From JAFGBM01 sp964610155 (GTDB taxonomy: Bacteria; Actinomycetota; Actinomycetes; Actinomycetales; Demequinaceae), in assembly GCA_964610155.1 (NCBI GenBank), contig CAZSUY010000009.1:1-64000 (forward strand): 64,000 nucleotides of DNA. The letters are read 5' to 3'. The translations under genes and the position numbers were made by a program. A model generated the notes under the pieces. That model had not been told where the DNA came from, made no database searches, and saw only the letters and a list, made by a program, of their open reading frames with translations. Shown here one piece after another: positions 33,255 to 42,783 of this stretch (positions are counted from its first letter, which is position 1; every line of letters starts with the position of its first letter).

Positions 33255-33728
33255 CTAACTCTGATTAAAGAGGCCGCGCTCCGATTCGCCAAGCTCGTTC
33301 TCTACTTCGATTTCGACGTGAGCCGGCGACAAGAGAAACACTGACGCCGTTACGCGCTCGATCGATCCTTGAAGGCCGAAGGACAGTCCCGCAGCGAAGT
33401 CGACGAGCCGTTTCGCCTCGGTATCCGACATCTCGGTCAGGTTCATGATGACCGGGACGCCTTCGCGGAAGGCCTCCCCGATGACGAGGGCGTCATTGTA
33501 TATGCGTGGCTTGACCGACTGGATCTTCCTGAGGTCGGTCGGGGGCGCGGAGCCAAACGGCGACGGAGCAGGGCCCCTTGAGGGCGACCGCGGATGGTTG
33601 ACATCGTGTAACGGCGTGACGGGAGCGAGACGACTGTTGCGATCGTCTGGGTCGTCGTAGCCGTCGTAGTCACCGTATTCATCCGCGCTAAAACCCAGGT
33701 ACACCATCGCTTTGTGCAGTGCGCCCAT
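33255..33728 (-). CDS. sepF: Cell division protein SepF
   Basis: This is a 157-aa protein that anchors FtsZ to the membrane, the role FtsA plays elsewhere. The N-terminal amphipathic membrane-targeting helix is MGALHKAMVYLGF. A disordered acidic and Pro-rich linker (15-65) follows, then the SepF core with KPRIYNDALVIGEAFREG and LVDFAAGLSFGLQGSIERV. Absence of ftsA from the cluster agrees with SepF being the FtsZ anchor. GAGGG precedes the ATG. Confidence 0.96.
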   Translation of the reverse strand: MGALHKAMVYLGFSADEYGDYDGYDDPDDRNSRLAPVTPLHDVNHPRSPSRGPAPSPFGSAPPTDLRKIQSVKPRIYNDALVIGEAFREGVPVIMNLTEMSDTEAKRLVDFAAGLSFGLQGSIERVTASVFLLSPAHVEIEVENELGESERGLFNQS

Positions 33729-33852
33729 GCCACCCTCGATCCTTATCAGAAATCACATCCGTCACATCACGATAGGTCTCAGGCTTTGCCAAGCCAGGAC
33801 CGACACGCCCTTCCCAGGTGTATTCCGCAATGGCCGTAGCGGCCGGGTACGG

Positions 33853-34584
33853 CTAGCGAGCAGTCATCTCGCACCGAATGATCCCCGCTATCCTTCCGGT
33901 CACGCCTTCACGGCGGTGAGAGAACAGGTCCTCGCTCTCGTTCGTGCAGGGGCCAACCACACGAACCTCGTCCACCCCGACCCTCTCCAGTTGCGCGCAC
34001 ACGGCCGCTCGGAGGTCGAGCGACGGTGTATCCCAGGTGGTCTTCGCCCATGCTTCCGGAGCGACCCTGGAGACCTCCTCCCTCATTTCCCCTGGCACCT
34101 CGTAGCATCCCCCGCAGATTGCGGGACCCACCACCGCGGACAGCCGCCCCGATCGCTGGCCTCCGACCTCACGCAACCTCGTCACCGCGGTCCCTACGAT
34201 CCCCAGGGCAACACCCATTCGACCGGCATGGATTGCCCCAACGGCGTCGGATCCAGAGTCATGCACGAGGACAGGCACGCAATCGGCCACAAGGACGGCG
34301 AGGGCGAGGCCGGGCTCCAGCGTGACGATCGCATCCGCGTTGTGGACCTCCTCCGGATTCTTCACGGTCACGACCCGGTTTCCATGGGTCTGCGACATGT
34401 ACACCACCCGCGAACTCGCGAGGCTATCGAGTCGGGCTCGGTTTGCCTCGACGTCTCCGGGATCATCCCCCACGTGATCCGCGGGGTTGAGCGAATCGTA
34501 GGGTGCCTTGCTCAGGCCACCATGACGGGTGGTGAAGAAGGCCCTCACCGGCAGCCCCGCATCGAGCACGGGGGGGCTCGACAT
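33853..34584 (-). CDS. pgeF: PgeF/YfiH-family peptidoglycan editing factor (purine nucleoside-active)
   Basis: This is a 243-aa protein of the YfiH/laccase-domain family. The metal-site residues are present: His in SQTHGNRVV, Cys in VLVADCVPVL and His in AIHAGRMGV. E. coli YfiH hydrolyses misincorporated L-Ser from wall precursors, and other members act on purine nucleosides. It sits directly downstream of ftsZ. The PLP protein gene yggS, usually next in this cluster, is missing. Confidence 0.92.
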   Translation of the reverse strand: MSSPPVLDAGLPVRAFFTTRHGGLSKAPYDSLNPADHVGDDPGDVEANRARLDSLASSRVVYMSQTHGNRVVTVKNPEEVHNADAIVTLEPGLALAVLVADCVPVLVHDSGSDAVGAIHAGRMGVALGIVGTAVTRLREVGGQRSGRLSAVVGPAICGGCYEVPGEMREEVSRVAPEAWAKTTWDTPSLDLRAAVCAQLERVGVDEVRVVGPCTNESEDLFSHRREGVTGRIAGIIRCEMTAR

Positions 34585-34589
34585 TGGCC

Positions 34590-35759
34590 CTACCTCTTCA
34601 GGAAGTCGGGTATATCGAGCTCTTCCTCCTCAAAGAGGCCACCGGGAACCCTGAGGACTTCCGTCTCGTCGGCCTCGCTCACCTCGGGCTGGGGAGTTGA
34701 GCGCCTCATCGGAGCGTCAATGAGGGCGTCGACCGGCACCTTGGCCGAAGCCTTTCGGGGTTTCGCACCATCGACCTGAGCGAGCGCCCCCGCTTGACGC
34801 CGTATCGAAGGGGCCCCTCCATCGAACCCTGCGGCGATGACGGTGATGCGGATCTCGTCACCGAGGGAATCCTCGATGACGGTACCAAAGATGATGTTCG
34901 CCTCGGGGTGGGCGGCCTCCCGCACCAGACGAGCCGCGGTCTCGACCTCCTTGATTCCGAGGTTCGAACCACCCGCGACGCTGAGGAGCACTCCGTGAGC
35001 GCCTTCGATGCTCGCCTCAAGCAGCGGTGATGTGATGGCCTCTTCGGCGGCCATGATGGCTCGGTTCTCGCCTCGGGCGGAACTCACCCCCATGAGGGCC
35101 GTCCCCGCCCCCTGCATGATGCTCCTGACATCGTTGAAGTCGACGTTAATGAGTCCGGGGGTCGTGATGAGGTCGGTGATGCCCTGAACGGCACCCTGAA
35201 GGACCTGGTCCGCCGCCGCGAAAGCCCCGAGAACCGACAGCTTCTGGTCGTTGATCTCAAGCAAGCGATCATTGGGAATGACGATGAGGGTGTCGACCTC
35301 GGGGCGAAGGGTCTCGATCCCGACTTCAGCTTGATCCGAGCGCCTGCGCCCCTCGAATCCAAATGGCTTGGTGACCACGCCGACCGTCAACGCACCCATC
35401 ATCCGGGCCATCCGCGCCACCACTGGTGCCCCACCGGTGCCCGTGCCGCCGCCCTCCCCCGCCGTGACGAACACCATGTCGGCACCGCGAAGCGCCTCCT
35501 CGATCTCATCCGAGTGGTCCTCGGCCGCCCGGCGCCCGACCCCGGGATCCGCCCCGGCGCCGAGTCCCCTCGTCAGTTCACGTCCAATATCCAGTTTCAC
35601 ATCGGCATCGGACATGAGGAGTGCCTGGGCGTCGGTGTTGATGGCGATGAATTCCGCCCCCTTGAGACCGACATCGATCATGCGGTTGACAGCATTGACA
35701 CCGCCACCACCGACACCGACTACCTTGATCGAGGTGATGTAGTTCTGCGGAGAGGCCAC
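34590..35759 (-). CDS. ftsZ: Cell division GTPase FtsZ
   Basis: This is a 389-aa tubulin-like protein that polymerises into the Z ring at midcell. IKVVGVGGGGVNAVNRMI begins the GTPase domain, GEGGGTGTGGAPVVA is the tubulin signature, and NVDFNDVRSIM carries the T7 catalytic Asp. A variable linker leads to the C-terminal peptide LDIPDFLKR, which binds SepF and other partners. It starts at GTG with AAGGGCG upstream. A 12-base-pair inverted repeat lies in its leader. Confidence 0.98.
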   Translation of the reverse strand: MASPQNYITSIKVVGVGGGGVNAVNRMIDVGLKGAEFIAINTDAQALLMSDADVKLDIGRELTRGLGAGADPGVGRRAAEDHSDEIEEALRGADMVFVTAGEGGGTGTGGAPVVARMARMMGALTVGVVTKPFGFEGRRRSDQAEVGIETLRPEVDTLIVIPNDRLLEINDQKLSVLGAFAAADQVLQGAVQGITDLITTPGLINVDFNDVRSIMQGAGTALMGVSSARGENRAIMAAEEAITSPLLEASIEGAHGVLLSVAGGSNLGIKEVETAARLVREAAHPEANIIFGTVIEDSLGDEIRITVIAAGFDGGAPSIRRQAGALAQVDGAKPRKASAKVPVDALIDAPMRRSTPQPEVSEADETEVLRVPGGLFEEEELDIPDFLKR

Positions 35760-35777
35760 GAACCGCCCTTTCGCCCT

Positions 35778-35806
35778 ACTCTAACCTTCTCGTTGAAGGT
35801 TAGAGT
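35778..35806. repeat. Perfect 12-bp inverted repeat in the ftsZ leader
   Basis: ACTCTAACCTTC and GAAGGTTAGAGT flank a five-base loop, 19 bases before the ftsZ GTG. It is AT-richer than its surroundings. A TTGACA hexamer (35809-35814, minus strand) lies just upstream, but no -10 is found at 16-19 bases from it. The repeat may be an operator or an RNA hairpin at the 5' end of the ftsZ message. Confidence 0.8.
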
Positions 35807-35898
35807 TATGTCAAGTTTGTCCACGCCTACGGTACGGCGAACGTCCCCCGAAAACCGGGAACGCCGCGCGTGTCGCGGGACCTTTCGAGGGTTGCCGC

Positions 35899-36636
35899 CT
35901 ACCTCTCGCGAATGACAGGAAATGTCGGAGCCGAGACATCAATGACTGCCACCGTCGACGCCTCCGAATTGAGCAACACCCGAAGGACCCCGACCTTGAG
36001 ATCCATGTCGTCGGCACTCCCCCACTCGACCCTGGGTCCATCCTTGAGGAACATGGTCACGGAATCCTCGGTCTCTGCCCGTACGGCCTCCACCCGCACC
36101 ATAAGTTCCGGCGGCAAAGCACCGGCAACCGCCAACGCTGCGGCAAGAATCCGCGCGTTGTCCTCGCCAACGGGCACCGTCACGACGGGAACCTCGGTTG
36201 GCTTGGAGTCGAGGAAGGCAAGTTCAACCCCATCCACATCCACAAGGATGTACCCGGCTCCGGAGTCGGCGATGGCGGCTACCGGAACCCTCTCGACCGC
36301 CTCGACCTGAAGACCATGAGCCCAGGACCGAATCACGGTCGCCTCGCGCACGCCTGGGACGGCGGTCACGGCCGCCTCGACGGCCCCGAGGTCGAGTCGT
36401 GGCAAAGCGGTCCCGACGAACGGCTCGATCGCCGCCTGTACCAGTGCCGGGTCGACAAGGCTCGCCTCCATCACGACGGAAACCTCCTCGGCCCTGAGTT
36501 CAAATAGGGGCGACCACCACACCCCCCAAACCACAAGTCCCACCGCGGCGAGTACCCCCAATCGTCGGGCGACGATGCGCCCCGAACTCAACGGAGACGG
36601 CCTTCGTGTCCTCACCCCCGTCGAGGCACTAGCCAC
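35899..36636 (-). CDS. ftsQ: Cell division protein FtsQ
   Basis: This is a 245-aa bitopic protein that links early and late divisome parts. A short basic cytoplasmic tail precedes a TM helix (about 25-42, LGVLAAVGLVVWGVWW). A POTRA domain follows (LFELRAEEVSVVMEASLVD), then the FtsQ domain with VPGVREATVIRSWAHGLQVE. I start it at the GTG at 36636, which overlaps the end of murC and has GAGG upstream. Starting earlier would push further into murC. Confidence 0.9.
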   Translation of the reverse strand: MASASTGVRTRRPSPLSSGRIVARRLGVLAAVGLVVWGVWWSPLFELRAEEVSVVMEASLVDPALVQAAIEPFVGTALPRLDLGAVEAAVTAVPGVREATVIRSWAHGLQVEAVERVPVAAIADSGAGYILVDVDGVELAFLDSKPTEVPVVTVPVGEDNARILAAALAVAGALPPELMVRVEAVRAETEDSVTMFLKDGPRVEWGSADDMDLKVGVLRVLLNSEASTVAVIDVSAPTFPVIRER

Positions 36637-38008
36637 GAGTCGCCTCACGTTCCCGGAGCAACGCGAGAATCCAGTCGGCCGCATCCGTGACGGAACCGGC
36701 CCCCACCGTGAGTACGAGGCTTCCGGTCAATGCCAGTCGAACAGCCTCGCCCGCCGCCTCCTTGAGGTCCTCGATGACACGAAAGGTTCCCCCCGTGGGT
36801 GGCATGACGAGGCGGCCGATGGTGTCGCCGCTAACTCCAGGTTCCGGCTCCTCTCGCGCGCCATAGATCCCTGTAACGATCACGTCGGCCCCTCGAACGG
36901 TCAGGGCACCGGCAAACTGCTCCGCCAACAACCGGGTCCTCGAGTACAGGTGAGGCTGGAAAAGAAGGACGATGCGCCCGGAGGTGATTTCCCTTGCGGC
37001 CGCAAGAAGCGCCACGATTTCGGTGGGGTGGTGGGCGTAGTCGTCGTAGACCTCGACTCCATCCGCCGTGCCCCGATGCTCGAAACGTCGCCCCGTGCCC
37101 CCGTACGAGGCGAGGCCACGGGCTGCTTGGTCGGCGTCGGCCCCCATGGCCATCGCGGCCGTCACCGCAGCCGCCGCATTCAGCCGATTGTGCCAGCCCG
37201 GTTGCTTGAGAAGCATCGGAATGCTTCCGTGATTCCTCTCGAGGCCACCCTCTGTCACGCCAATTTCCGCACCGATCCGGGCCCCATAGGTCACCACCTC
37301 GATTCCGGCTCCCCGGGCCCGGGCCGATACCCGCTCGGCCCCCTCGTCGTCCGCGCAGGCGATGAGGAGCCGCGCCCGTCCGGCGAAGTCGGCGAATGCG
37401 TTTTCCAGGGCTTCGACGGTCCCATAGTGGTCCAGGTGATCCGCCTCGACGTTCGTGATGACCGCAACCTCGGGATCATAGACAGAGAAAGATCCGTCCG
37501 ACTCGTCCGCCTCGATTACCACGACATCCGCCTTCCCCTCATACGCTCCTCCAACCGCCCCCTCTACCCCGTACACGGAAGCCCCGATGGCAAAGGACGC
37601 ATCGATCCCTGCGCCATGAAGCGCGCATACCGTCATCGCCGCCGTCGTCGTCTTTCCATGGGCGCCAGCGATAGCGACGATCCGCTGGCCCTTGATCACC
37701 CTGACCAGGGCCTCGGACCTGTGGATGACCGGAATACCTGCGGCTCGCGCGGCGGCAAGTTCGGCGTTGGACTCGCGAATCGCCGAGGAGATGACGACCT
37801 CCGCTGCCCCTTCAACAAGAATCGGGTCGTGGCCGACCTTCACGTCGAGGCCAGCCTCCTTTAAGGCGTGGAGGTAGGGCCCCTCCGCGCCGTCCGATCC
37901 GGAGACGGTGATCCCCCGTTTCGCCATCAAGTAAGCCACCGCGGACATCCCGGCACCCCCCACCCCGACGAAGTGGACCCTCCCCGAGGGCCTGCGTGCA
38001 GCCGTCAC
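36629..38008 (-). CDS. murC: UDP-N-acetylmuramate--L-alanine ligase
   Basis: This is a 459-aa Mur ligase that adds L-Ala to UDP-MurNAc using ATP. The nucleotide fold starts HFVGVGGAGMSAVAYLMAKR, the P-loop is AIAGAHGKTTTAAM, and the central domain holds NVEADHLDHYGTVE. The C-terminal domain includes EVYDDYAHHPTEI. The GTG start overlaps the murG stop as GTGA. Confidence 0.97.
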   Translation of the reverse strand: MTAARRPSGRVHFVGVGGAGMSAVAYLMAKRGITVSGSDGAEGPYLHALKEAGLDVKVGHDPILVEGAAEVVISSAIRESNAELAAARAAGIPVIHRSEALVRVIKGQRIVAIAGAHGKTTTAAMTVCALHGAGIDASFAIGASVYGVEGAVGGAYEGKADVVVIEADESDGSFSVYDPEVAVITNVEADHLDHYGTVEALENAFADFAGRARLLIACADDEGAERVSARARGAGIEVVTYGARIGAEIGVTEGGLERNHGSIPMLLKQPGWHNRLNAAAAVTAAMAMGADADQAARGLASYGGTGRRFEHRGTADGVEVYDDYAHHPTEIVALLAAAREITSGRIVLLFQPHLYSRTRLLAEQFAGALTVRGADVIVTGIYGAREEPEPGVSGDTIGRLVMPPTGGTFRVIEDLKEAAGEAVRLALTGSLVLTVGAGSVTDAADWILALLREREATRG

Positions 38009-39120
38009 GGCGAGGCCTCCTCCACTAGGTCGGCGAGCCTCTCCGCCGCATTGATGATGCCGATCCCTCGAGCCGCGGTCGCCATCGCCTTGGCCGTCCG
38101 GACATCGAGCAGCATCGCCTCCAGCCGGAGCACCAAGGAGGATGCGGTCAGCTGAGCGTCCTCGATGAGGGTGGCCGCCCCAGCCTCGACAGCGGGTGCG
38201 GCGTTGAGGGACTGTTCTCCGTTGCCGATCGGCAGCGGGACGTAGAGCGCGGGTAGGCCAAGGGCACTGACCTCTGCCACGGTTGCCGCTCCGGCCCGGC
38301 AGACGACGGCGTCCACGGCGGCGAAGGCCTTGGCCATCTCCAATTCGTATTCCTCGACCACGTACTGACGTCGATGTTTAGCCGCCAAGTCTCCGAACGC
38401 CCTCTCCGCGTCCTCATCCTTCCCCCGCCCGGTCAGGTGGATCAGGTGGATCCCATGGCCGACGATCGCGGGTACGGCCTCGGCGATGGCTCCGTTGAGC
38501 CTGGCCGCGCCAAGGGAACCTCCCACGATGAGGGCCGCGACCGCATCTTCCGGCCATCCAAGCGCGGCACGGGCACGGTCGCGCATGACACCAGCCCTTC
38601 CCGCTTGCTTGAGATTCGCGAGCTTCTCGATCTCCGCGCTAAGGGGAATCCCCGTCACGATTCCCCCACGAAGCGGAGTCCCGGGGAAGGCGACCGCCAC
38701 ACGAGCGGCCCACCGCGCTCCCAACCGATTCGCCAAACCTGGCCGAGCGTTCGCCTCGTGGATGACGATGGGGATTCCCCGACGGTGGGCGACGATGTAG
38801 ACGGGAGTCGAGACGTAACCCCCGAATCCCACGACCACATCCGGTCGGACCTCGTCCACGATCCTGGAAGTCTCCCTGAGTGCCCGCCTTAGGCGACCGG
38901 GAAAACGGAACAGGTCGCCGCCGATGCGGCGGGGAGCCGCGGCGCGCGGGATGGTTCGGAGCTCAACCCCCGCCCGCGGCACAAGGTCCACCTCGAGTCC
39001 TTTCTCGGTCCCGAGAGCGACGACGCTGTGGCCTCGAGAGACGAGTTCCGCTGCCGTTGCGAGCAAGGGATTGACGTGGCCGGCCGTGCCCCCTCCGGCA
39101 AGCAAGTAGGTCCTAGCCAC
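38005..39120 (-). CDS. murG: UDP-GlcNAc:undecaprenyl-PP-MurNAc-pentapeptide GlcNAc transferase
   Basis: This is a 371-aa GT-B glycosyltransferase on the inner face of the membrane that converts lipid I to lipid II. LLAGGGTAGHVNPLLA is the N-terminal glycine-rich loop. GFGGYVSTPVYIVAHRRGIP and VIHEANARPGLANR follow, and VVCRAGAATVAEVSALGLP is the donor-binding region. The GTG start overlaps the ftsW end by eight bases. Confidence 0.97.
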   Translation of the reverse strand: MARTYLLAGGGTAGHVNPLLATAAELVSRGHSVVALGTEKGLEVDLVPRAGVELRTIPRAAAPRRIGGDLFRFPGRLRRALRETSRIVDEVRPDVVVGFGGYVSTPVYIVAHRRGIPIVIHEANARPGLANRLGARWAARVAVAFPGTPLRGGIVTGIPLSAEIEKLANLKQAGRAGVMRDRARAALGWPEDAVAALIVGGSLGAARLNGAIAEAVPAIVGHGIHLIHLTGRGKDEDAERAFGDLAAKHRRQYVVEEYELEMAKAFAAVDAVVCRAGAATVAEVSALGLPALYVPLPIGNGEQSLNAAPAVEAGAATLIEDAQLTASSLVLRLEAMLLDVRTAKAMATAARGIGIINAAERLADLVEEASP

Positions 39121-40330
39121 CTCGACCAGCCCCAGTCACCGGCTCAGTTCCGCGCCCAGTCCGTCGGGTGCGGCGGGCGATCAGGGCTTCGCGGGCCCCC
39201 GGTTCCCCCCGAGCGAACGCAAGGAGGATACCCATCCCCACCAGGGATGTGACGAGCGAAGACCCTCCGGAGGACACGAGGGGAAGGGGCACGCCTGTTA
39301 CGGGGGCAAGCCCGATCACCACGGCGATGTTGAGGCAGGCCTGACCAACGATCCAGGCGCCGATGGCCGCCGCGGCTACCTGGACGAAGGGATCGCGGTG
39401 GCATTGAACGATGCGGTTCACAGCGACGACGATCATCGCCAGTGCCACCAACACGAGGATCGTGCCAATGAGCCCGAATTCCTCCCCGAGGATCGCGTAG
39501 ATGAAGTCATTCGAGGCCTCGGGTAGGTACGACCATTTTTCCCGAGATAGCCCGGGACCAAGCCCCCACACCCCTCCCGAGGCGAGCGCCCACGTCCCGT
39601 GTGTGACCTGAAAGCACTCGTTTGTCGGATCGCAGCCCGGCGACCACCAGGACGTCACCCGATCGAACAGGTTGGGTCGGAGAGAGATGAGGATGCCCAG
39701 GCCCACGACCGCGGCCAAGGTGCCGGTCGCGAAATACCTCATGGGCAATCCCGCGGTCCAGAATGCGGCGGAAACCAGGATGATCATGATGGCCGCTGTA
39801 CCGATGTCCCCCCCGGCGAGGACCAACGCGATGACGAGACCCGCGACCACCCCAGCCGGAACCAAGGCCCCCCGGAGGGTCGTCAGATGAGGCCTCATGT
39901 GGGATAGCGCCAATCCAAGGTAGAGGGCGAGCGCGAGCTTCGCGGCCTCGCTTGGCTGCGCCGAGAGGTCTCCGAAATCGAGCCAGTTGCGGTTTCCGCC
40001 GGTCGAACGACCCCAAGGGGTCAGGGCCACAAGAATCAGGGCGAGGACGCTTCCCAGGAGGATCCACGGCCCGAGGGCCTTGAAAAAGACCGGCGTCGCG
40101 CGGGAAACGAATATACAGAAAACGACGCCGATGGCGAGATAGACCACCTGCGCCTTGAAGAGGGCGAAGGGGTCTCCCTCATACTTGATCGAGTCGATCG
40201 ACGAGCTGGACAGGACGACGGCGAGCCCGACGACAACGAGGAGAGCAGTGGAAGAGGCTAGGAGGTAGTAACTCGCCACGGGCGACGTCAGGCGACCGGA
40301 GGCGACCGGACGGGTCTTTGTGACCGCCAT
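39113..40330 (-). CDS. ftsW: Septal SEDS peptidoglycan glycosyltransferase FtsW
   Basis: This is a 405-aa protein with about ten TM helices that polymerises lipid II together with FtsI. The SEDS motifs are visible: WLDFGDLSAQPSEAAKLALA, LSREKWSYLPEASNDFIYAI and the late GVPLPLVSSGGSSLV. The position between murD and murG identifies it as FtsW, not RodA. Confidence 0.97.
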   Translation of the reverse strand: MAVTKTRPVASGRLTSPVASYYLLASSTALLVVVGLAVVLSSSSIDSIKYEGDPFALFKAQVVYLAIGVVFCIFVSRATPVFFKALGPWILLGSVLALILVALTPWGRSTGGNRNWLDFGDLSAQPSEAAKLALALYLGLALSHMRPHLTTLRGALVPAGVVAGLVIALVLAGGDIGTAAIMIILVSAAFWTAGLPMRYFATGTLAAVVGLGILISLRPNLFDRVTSWWSPGCDPTNECFQVTHGTWALASGGVWGLGPGLSREKWSYLPEASNDFIYAILGEEFGLIGTILVLVALAMIVVAVNRIVQCHRDPFVQVAAAAIGAWIVGQACLNIAVVIGLAPVTGVPLPLVSSGGSSLVTSLVGMGILLAFARGEPGAREALIARRTRRTGRGTEPVTGAGRGG

Positions 40331-40339
40331 GCTCGCCTC

Positions 40340-41704
40340 CTACTCCTTGAGGGCCGTCACCACCGCAGCGAAGGCCTCCCCGCGATCCTCGTAGTCGCGG
40401 AACTGATCCATCGACGCACATGCCGGAGACAACAGCACGGTGTCCCCGGGGCACGCATACCCGCGGGCGGCACTGACCGCCCGTTCCATCACAGTGTCGC
40501 CCGTTGAGATCACGGTCAGGGGGATTCCGGGTGCGTGTCGCTCGAAGGCCTCGACCAGCGGCGTCGGGTCAAGTCCGATGACTACCGCCGCCCGGAGTGA
40601 CCTTGAGACCTCGTGTACCAACGACCCGAGGTCGGCCCCCTTTGTGAGACCCCCAGCGATCCATACCGCGGTGCCCTTCGGGATCGCGCCGAATGCGGCG
40701 CGCGTGGCATGAGTATTGGTCGCCTTCGAATCGTCGATATACGAGACGCCGTCGACGGTGGCGACGTGGGCGGTCCGATGAGCGTCGAGTCGGAAGGCTC
40801 TGAGTCCGGTTGCGATGTGCCGGGGTCCGATCCCGGCGGCCCGGGCAAGCCCCGCGGCGGCCAGGGCGTTGAACACCAGGTAGGGCGGAACGTTTCCTGC
40901 GGTGAGATGCTTGAGGTCGGACACCTCCGCGAGTTCGAGGTCTTCCTTGCGCCGTTCCTCGAGGAAGGCACGATCGACCAGCACGCCGTCGACGAGTCCG
41001 ATCTCGGAGACGGCCGGCACCCCCAGCGTGAGCCCAACGGCGCGGCACTCGTCCCCAACCTCGGCCCCCTTGACCATCTCCTCGATCTCGGGACTATCGA
41101 TGGGAAAGAGGCAAGCTCCCCGAGTTCCCTCGTAGATCTTGGCCTTGTCGGCACGGTATTCCGCCGCGCCCCCGTGCCAGTCAAGGTGGTCGTCGTCGAC
41201 GTTCAAGCAGACGGAGGCAAGCGGTTCCAATGACCTGGTGTAGTGCAACTGGAAGCTCGAGACCTCGACGATCAGGAGATCGAGGTCAAGGGAAGACGAG
41301 GCCACCGCTGCATCGCCGACATTGCCCACGACCGCGTGCCTGAGCCCGGCGGCATCCGCGATCGCCCCGACCATCCGCACAGTCGTCGTCTTCCCATTCG
41401 TCCCCGTTGCGACCACCCAAGGTGTCGAGGGAGCCCGGAGCTGCCAGGCCAATTCGACCTCGCTCCATATGTCAATCCCGGCGGCCCGCACGGCGAGAAG
41501 GTGTTCCCCGGAAGGAAACCAGCCAGGGGAGGCAATGGCGAGGTCGATGCCCGCGAGGTCGACGCCCTCAAGATCGGGATGATCGGCGGGTTCCTCGTGA
41601 TCGATGGAAATGACCATCGCCCCGGCGGCGCGTAAGGCGGTCGCCGCCGCCCTCCCCGTGACACCCATCCCCAGGACGAGGACTCGGGATCCGGAGAATC
41701 TCAC
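40340..41704 (-). CDS. murD: UDP-N-acetylmuramoylalanine--D-glutamate ligase
   Basis: This is a Mur ligase of about 454 aa that adds D-Glu. The N-terminal fold is VLVLGMGVTGRAAATALRAA, the P-loop is VVATGTNGKTTTVRMV, the central domain has NVDDDHLDWHGG and the C-terminal domain has YIDDSKATNTHATRAA. I prefer the GTG at 41704, which overlaps the mraY stop as GTGA. A GTG at 41719 is possible and would add five residues. Confidence 0.95.
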   Translation of the reverse strand: MRFSGSRVLVLGMGVTGRAAATALRAAGAMVISIDHEEPADHPDLEGVDLAGIDLAIASPGWFPSGEHLLAVRAAGIDIWSEVELAWQLRAPSTPWVVATGTNGKTTTVRMVGAIADAAGLRHAVVGNVGDAAVASSSLDLDLLIVEVSSFQLHYTRSLEPLASVCLNVDDDHLDWHGGAAEYRADKAKIYEGTRGACLFPIDSPEIEEMVKGAEVGDECRAVGLTLGVPAVSEIGLVDGVLVDRAFLEERRKEDLELAEVSDLKHLTAGNVPPYLVFNALAAAGLARAAGIGPRHIATGLRAFRLDAHRTAHVATVDGVSYIDDSKATNTHATRAAFGAIPKGTAVWIAGGLTKGADLGSLVHEVSRSLRAAVVIGLDPTPLVEAFERHAPGIPLTVISTGDTVMERAVSAARGYACPGDTVLLSPACASMDQFRDYEDRGEAFAAVVTALKE

Positions 41705-42783
41705 AGGGTCGCGGCCCACTCGGCGTAGAACAGGCCCATCGCGGAGGCGGTGAAGAGCCCAGCGATAATCCAGAAACGCGTCACGATGGTGACCTCACTC
41801 CACCCCAGTTGCTCGAAATGATGATGGAGCGGTGCCATCTTGAAAATCCTCTTCCGGGTGAGCTTGTACCCGGCCACCTGCAGGATGACCGACACCATGA
41901 CGATGACGAAGAGCCCCCCCATGATGGCGGCGAGAATCTCGGTGCGGGACACGATCGAGAACCCGGCGATGGCACCCCCTAGGGCGAGGGCGCCGGTGTC
42001 CCCCAGGAATATCCTCGCCGGTTGGGCGTTCCACCAGAGGAAACCGAAGGCGGCACCTGTGATAGCCGAGGCCAGGATCGCGAGATCCCCGGGATCCCTG
42101 ACCTCGTAGCAGTTCGGAAGGGCGTCGAGACTCTTGCACCACTGATTGCCTTGCCAAATCCCCACCAGGGTGTACGCGCCGAAGAAGATCATCGAGGCTC
42201 CCGTCGCCAGACCGTCCAGACCGTCCGTCAGGTTGACGGCGTTCGACCAGGCGGTAATTAGGAAATTGGCCCAGAGGACGAAGAGCACCACCCCGAGGCC
42301 CACCCCCCACACGGCCAGATCGATTTGGGTGTCTCGGAGAAACGAGATGTTGGTCGACGCCGGCGTGACGCCGTGGGAATCGGCAAATCTGAGCGCGAGC
42401 ACCCCGAAAGTGATACCCACCGCTCCTTGGCCGAGGATCTTCCACCGGGCCTTGAGCCCGAGGGAGCGCTCCTTCGAAATCTTGATGGCGTCGTCTATGA
42501 ATCCGATGAGGCCAAGCCCGACCATGAGCCCGACGACGAGCACGGCGGAGGCATGGATCGGCCGTGCCATGATGACGCTTGCCCCCAACCACCCCACGAT
42601 CGTCGCCAGGATCAGAACGACTCCACCCATGGTCGGGGTGCCTCGCTTGACGTGGTGAGAGGCGGGTCCATCGTGCCTGATGAACTGCCCAAAATGACGC
42701 TTGGTGAGGTAACGGATGAAGATCGGCGTGCCCAAGAGGGACACGACGAGGGCAATCCCTCCGGCGAGAACGACTGCAATCAT
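41701..42783 (-). CDS. mraY: Phospho-MurNAc-pentapeptide transferase
   Basis: This is a 360-aa integral membrane enzyme with ten TM helices that makes lipid I. HVKRGTPTMGGVVLI, the Asp pair in IGFIDDAIKI, NAVNLTDGLDGLATG and MAPLHHHFEQLGWSE are diagnostic. I start at the ATG at 42783, which overlaps the murF stop as ATGA. Confidence 0.97.
   Translation of the reverse strand: MIAVVLAGGIALVVSLLGTPIFIRYLTKRHFGQFIRHDGPASHHVKRGTPTMGGVVLILATIVGWLGASVIMARPIHASAVLVVGLMVGLGLIGFIDDAIKISKERSLGLKARWKILGQGAVGITFGVLALRFADSHGVTPASTNISFLRDTQIDLAVWGVGLGVVLFVLWANFLITAWSNAVNLTDGLDGLATGASMIFFGAYTLVGIWQGNQWCKSLDALPNCYEVRDPGDLAILASAITGAAFGFLWWNAQPARIFLGDTGALALGGAIAGFSIVSRTEILAAIMGGLFVIVMVSVILQVAGYKLTRKRIFKMAPLHHHFEQLGWSEVTIVTRFWIIAGLFTASAMGLFYAEWAATL

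Noticed and set aside
35809..35814. TTGACA as the -35 of an ftsZ promoter
   Set aside because: No TANNNT lies 16-19 bases downstream. The bases at that distance fall in the inverted repeat and read GAGAAG.
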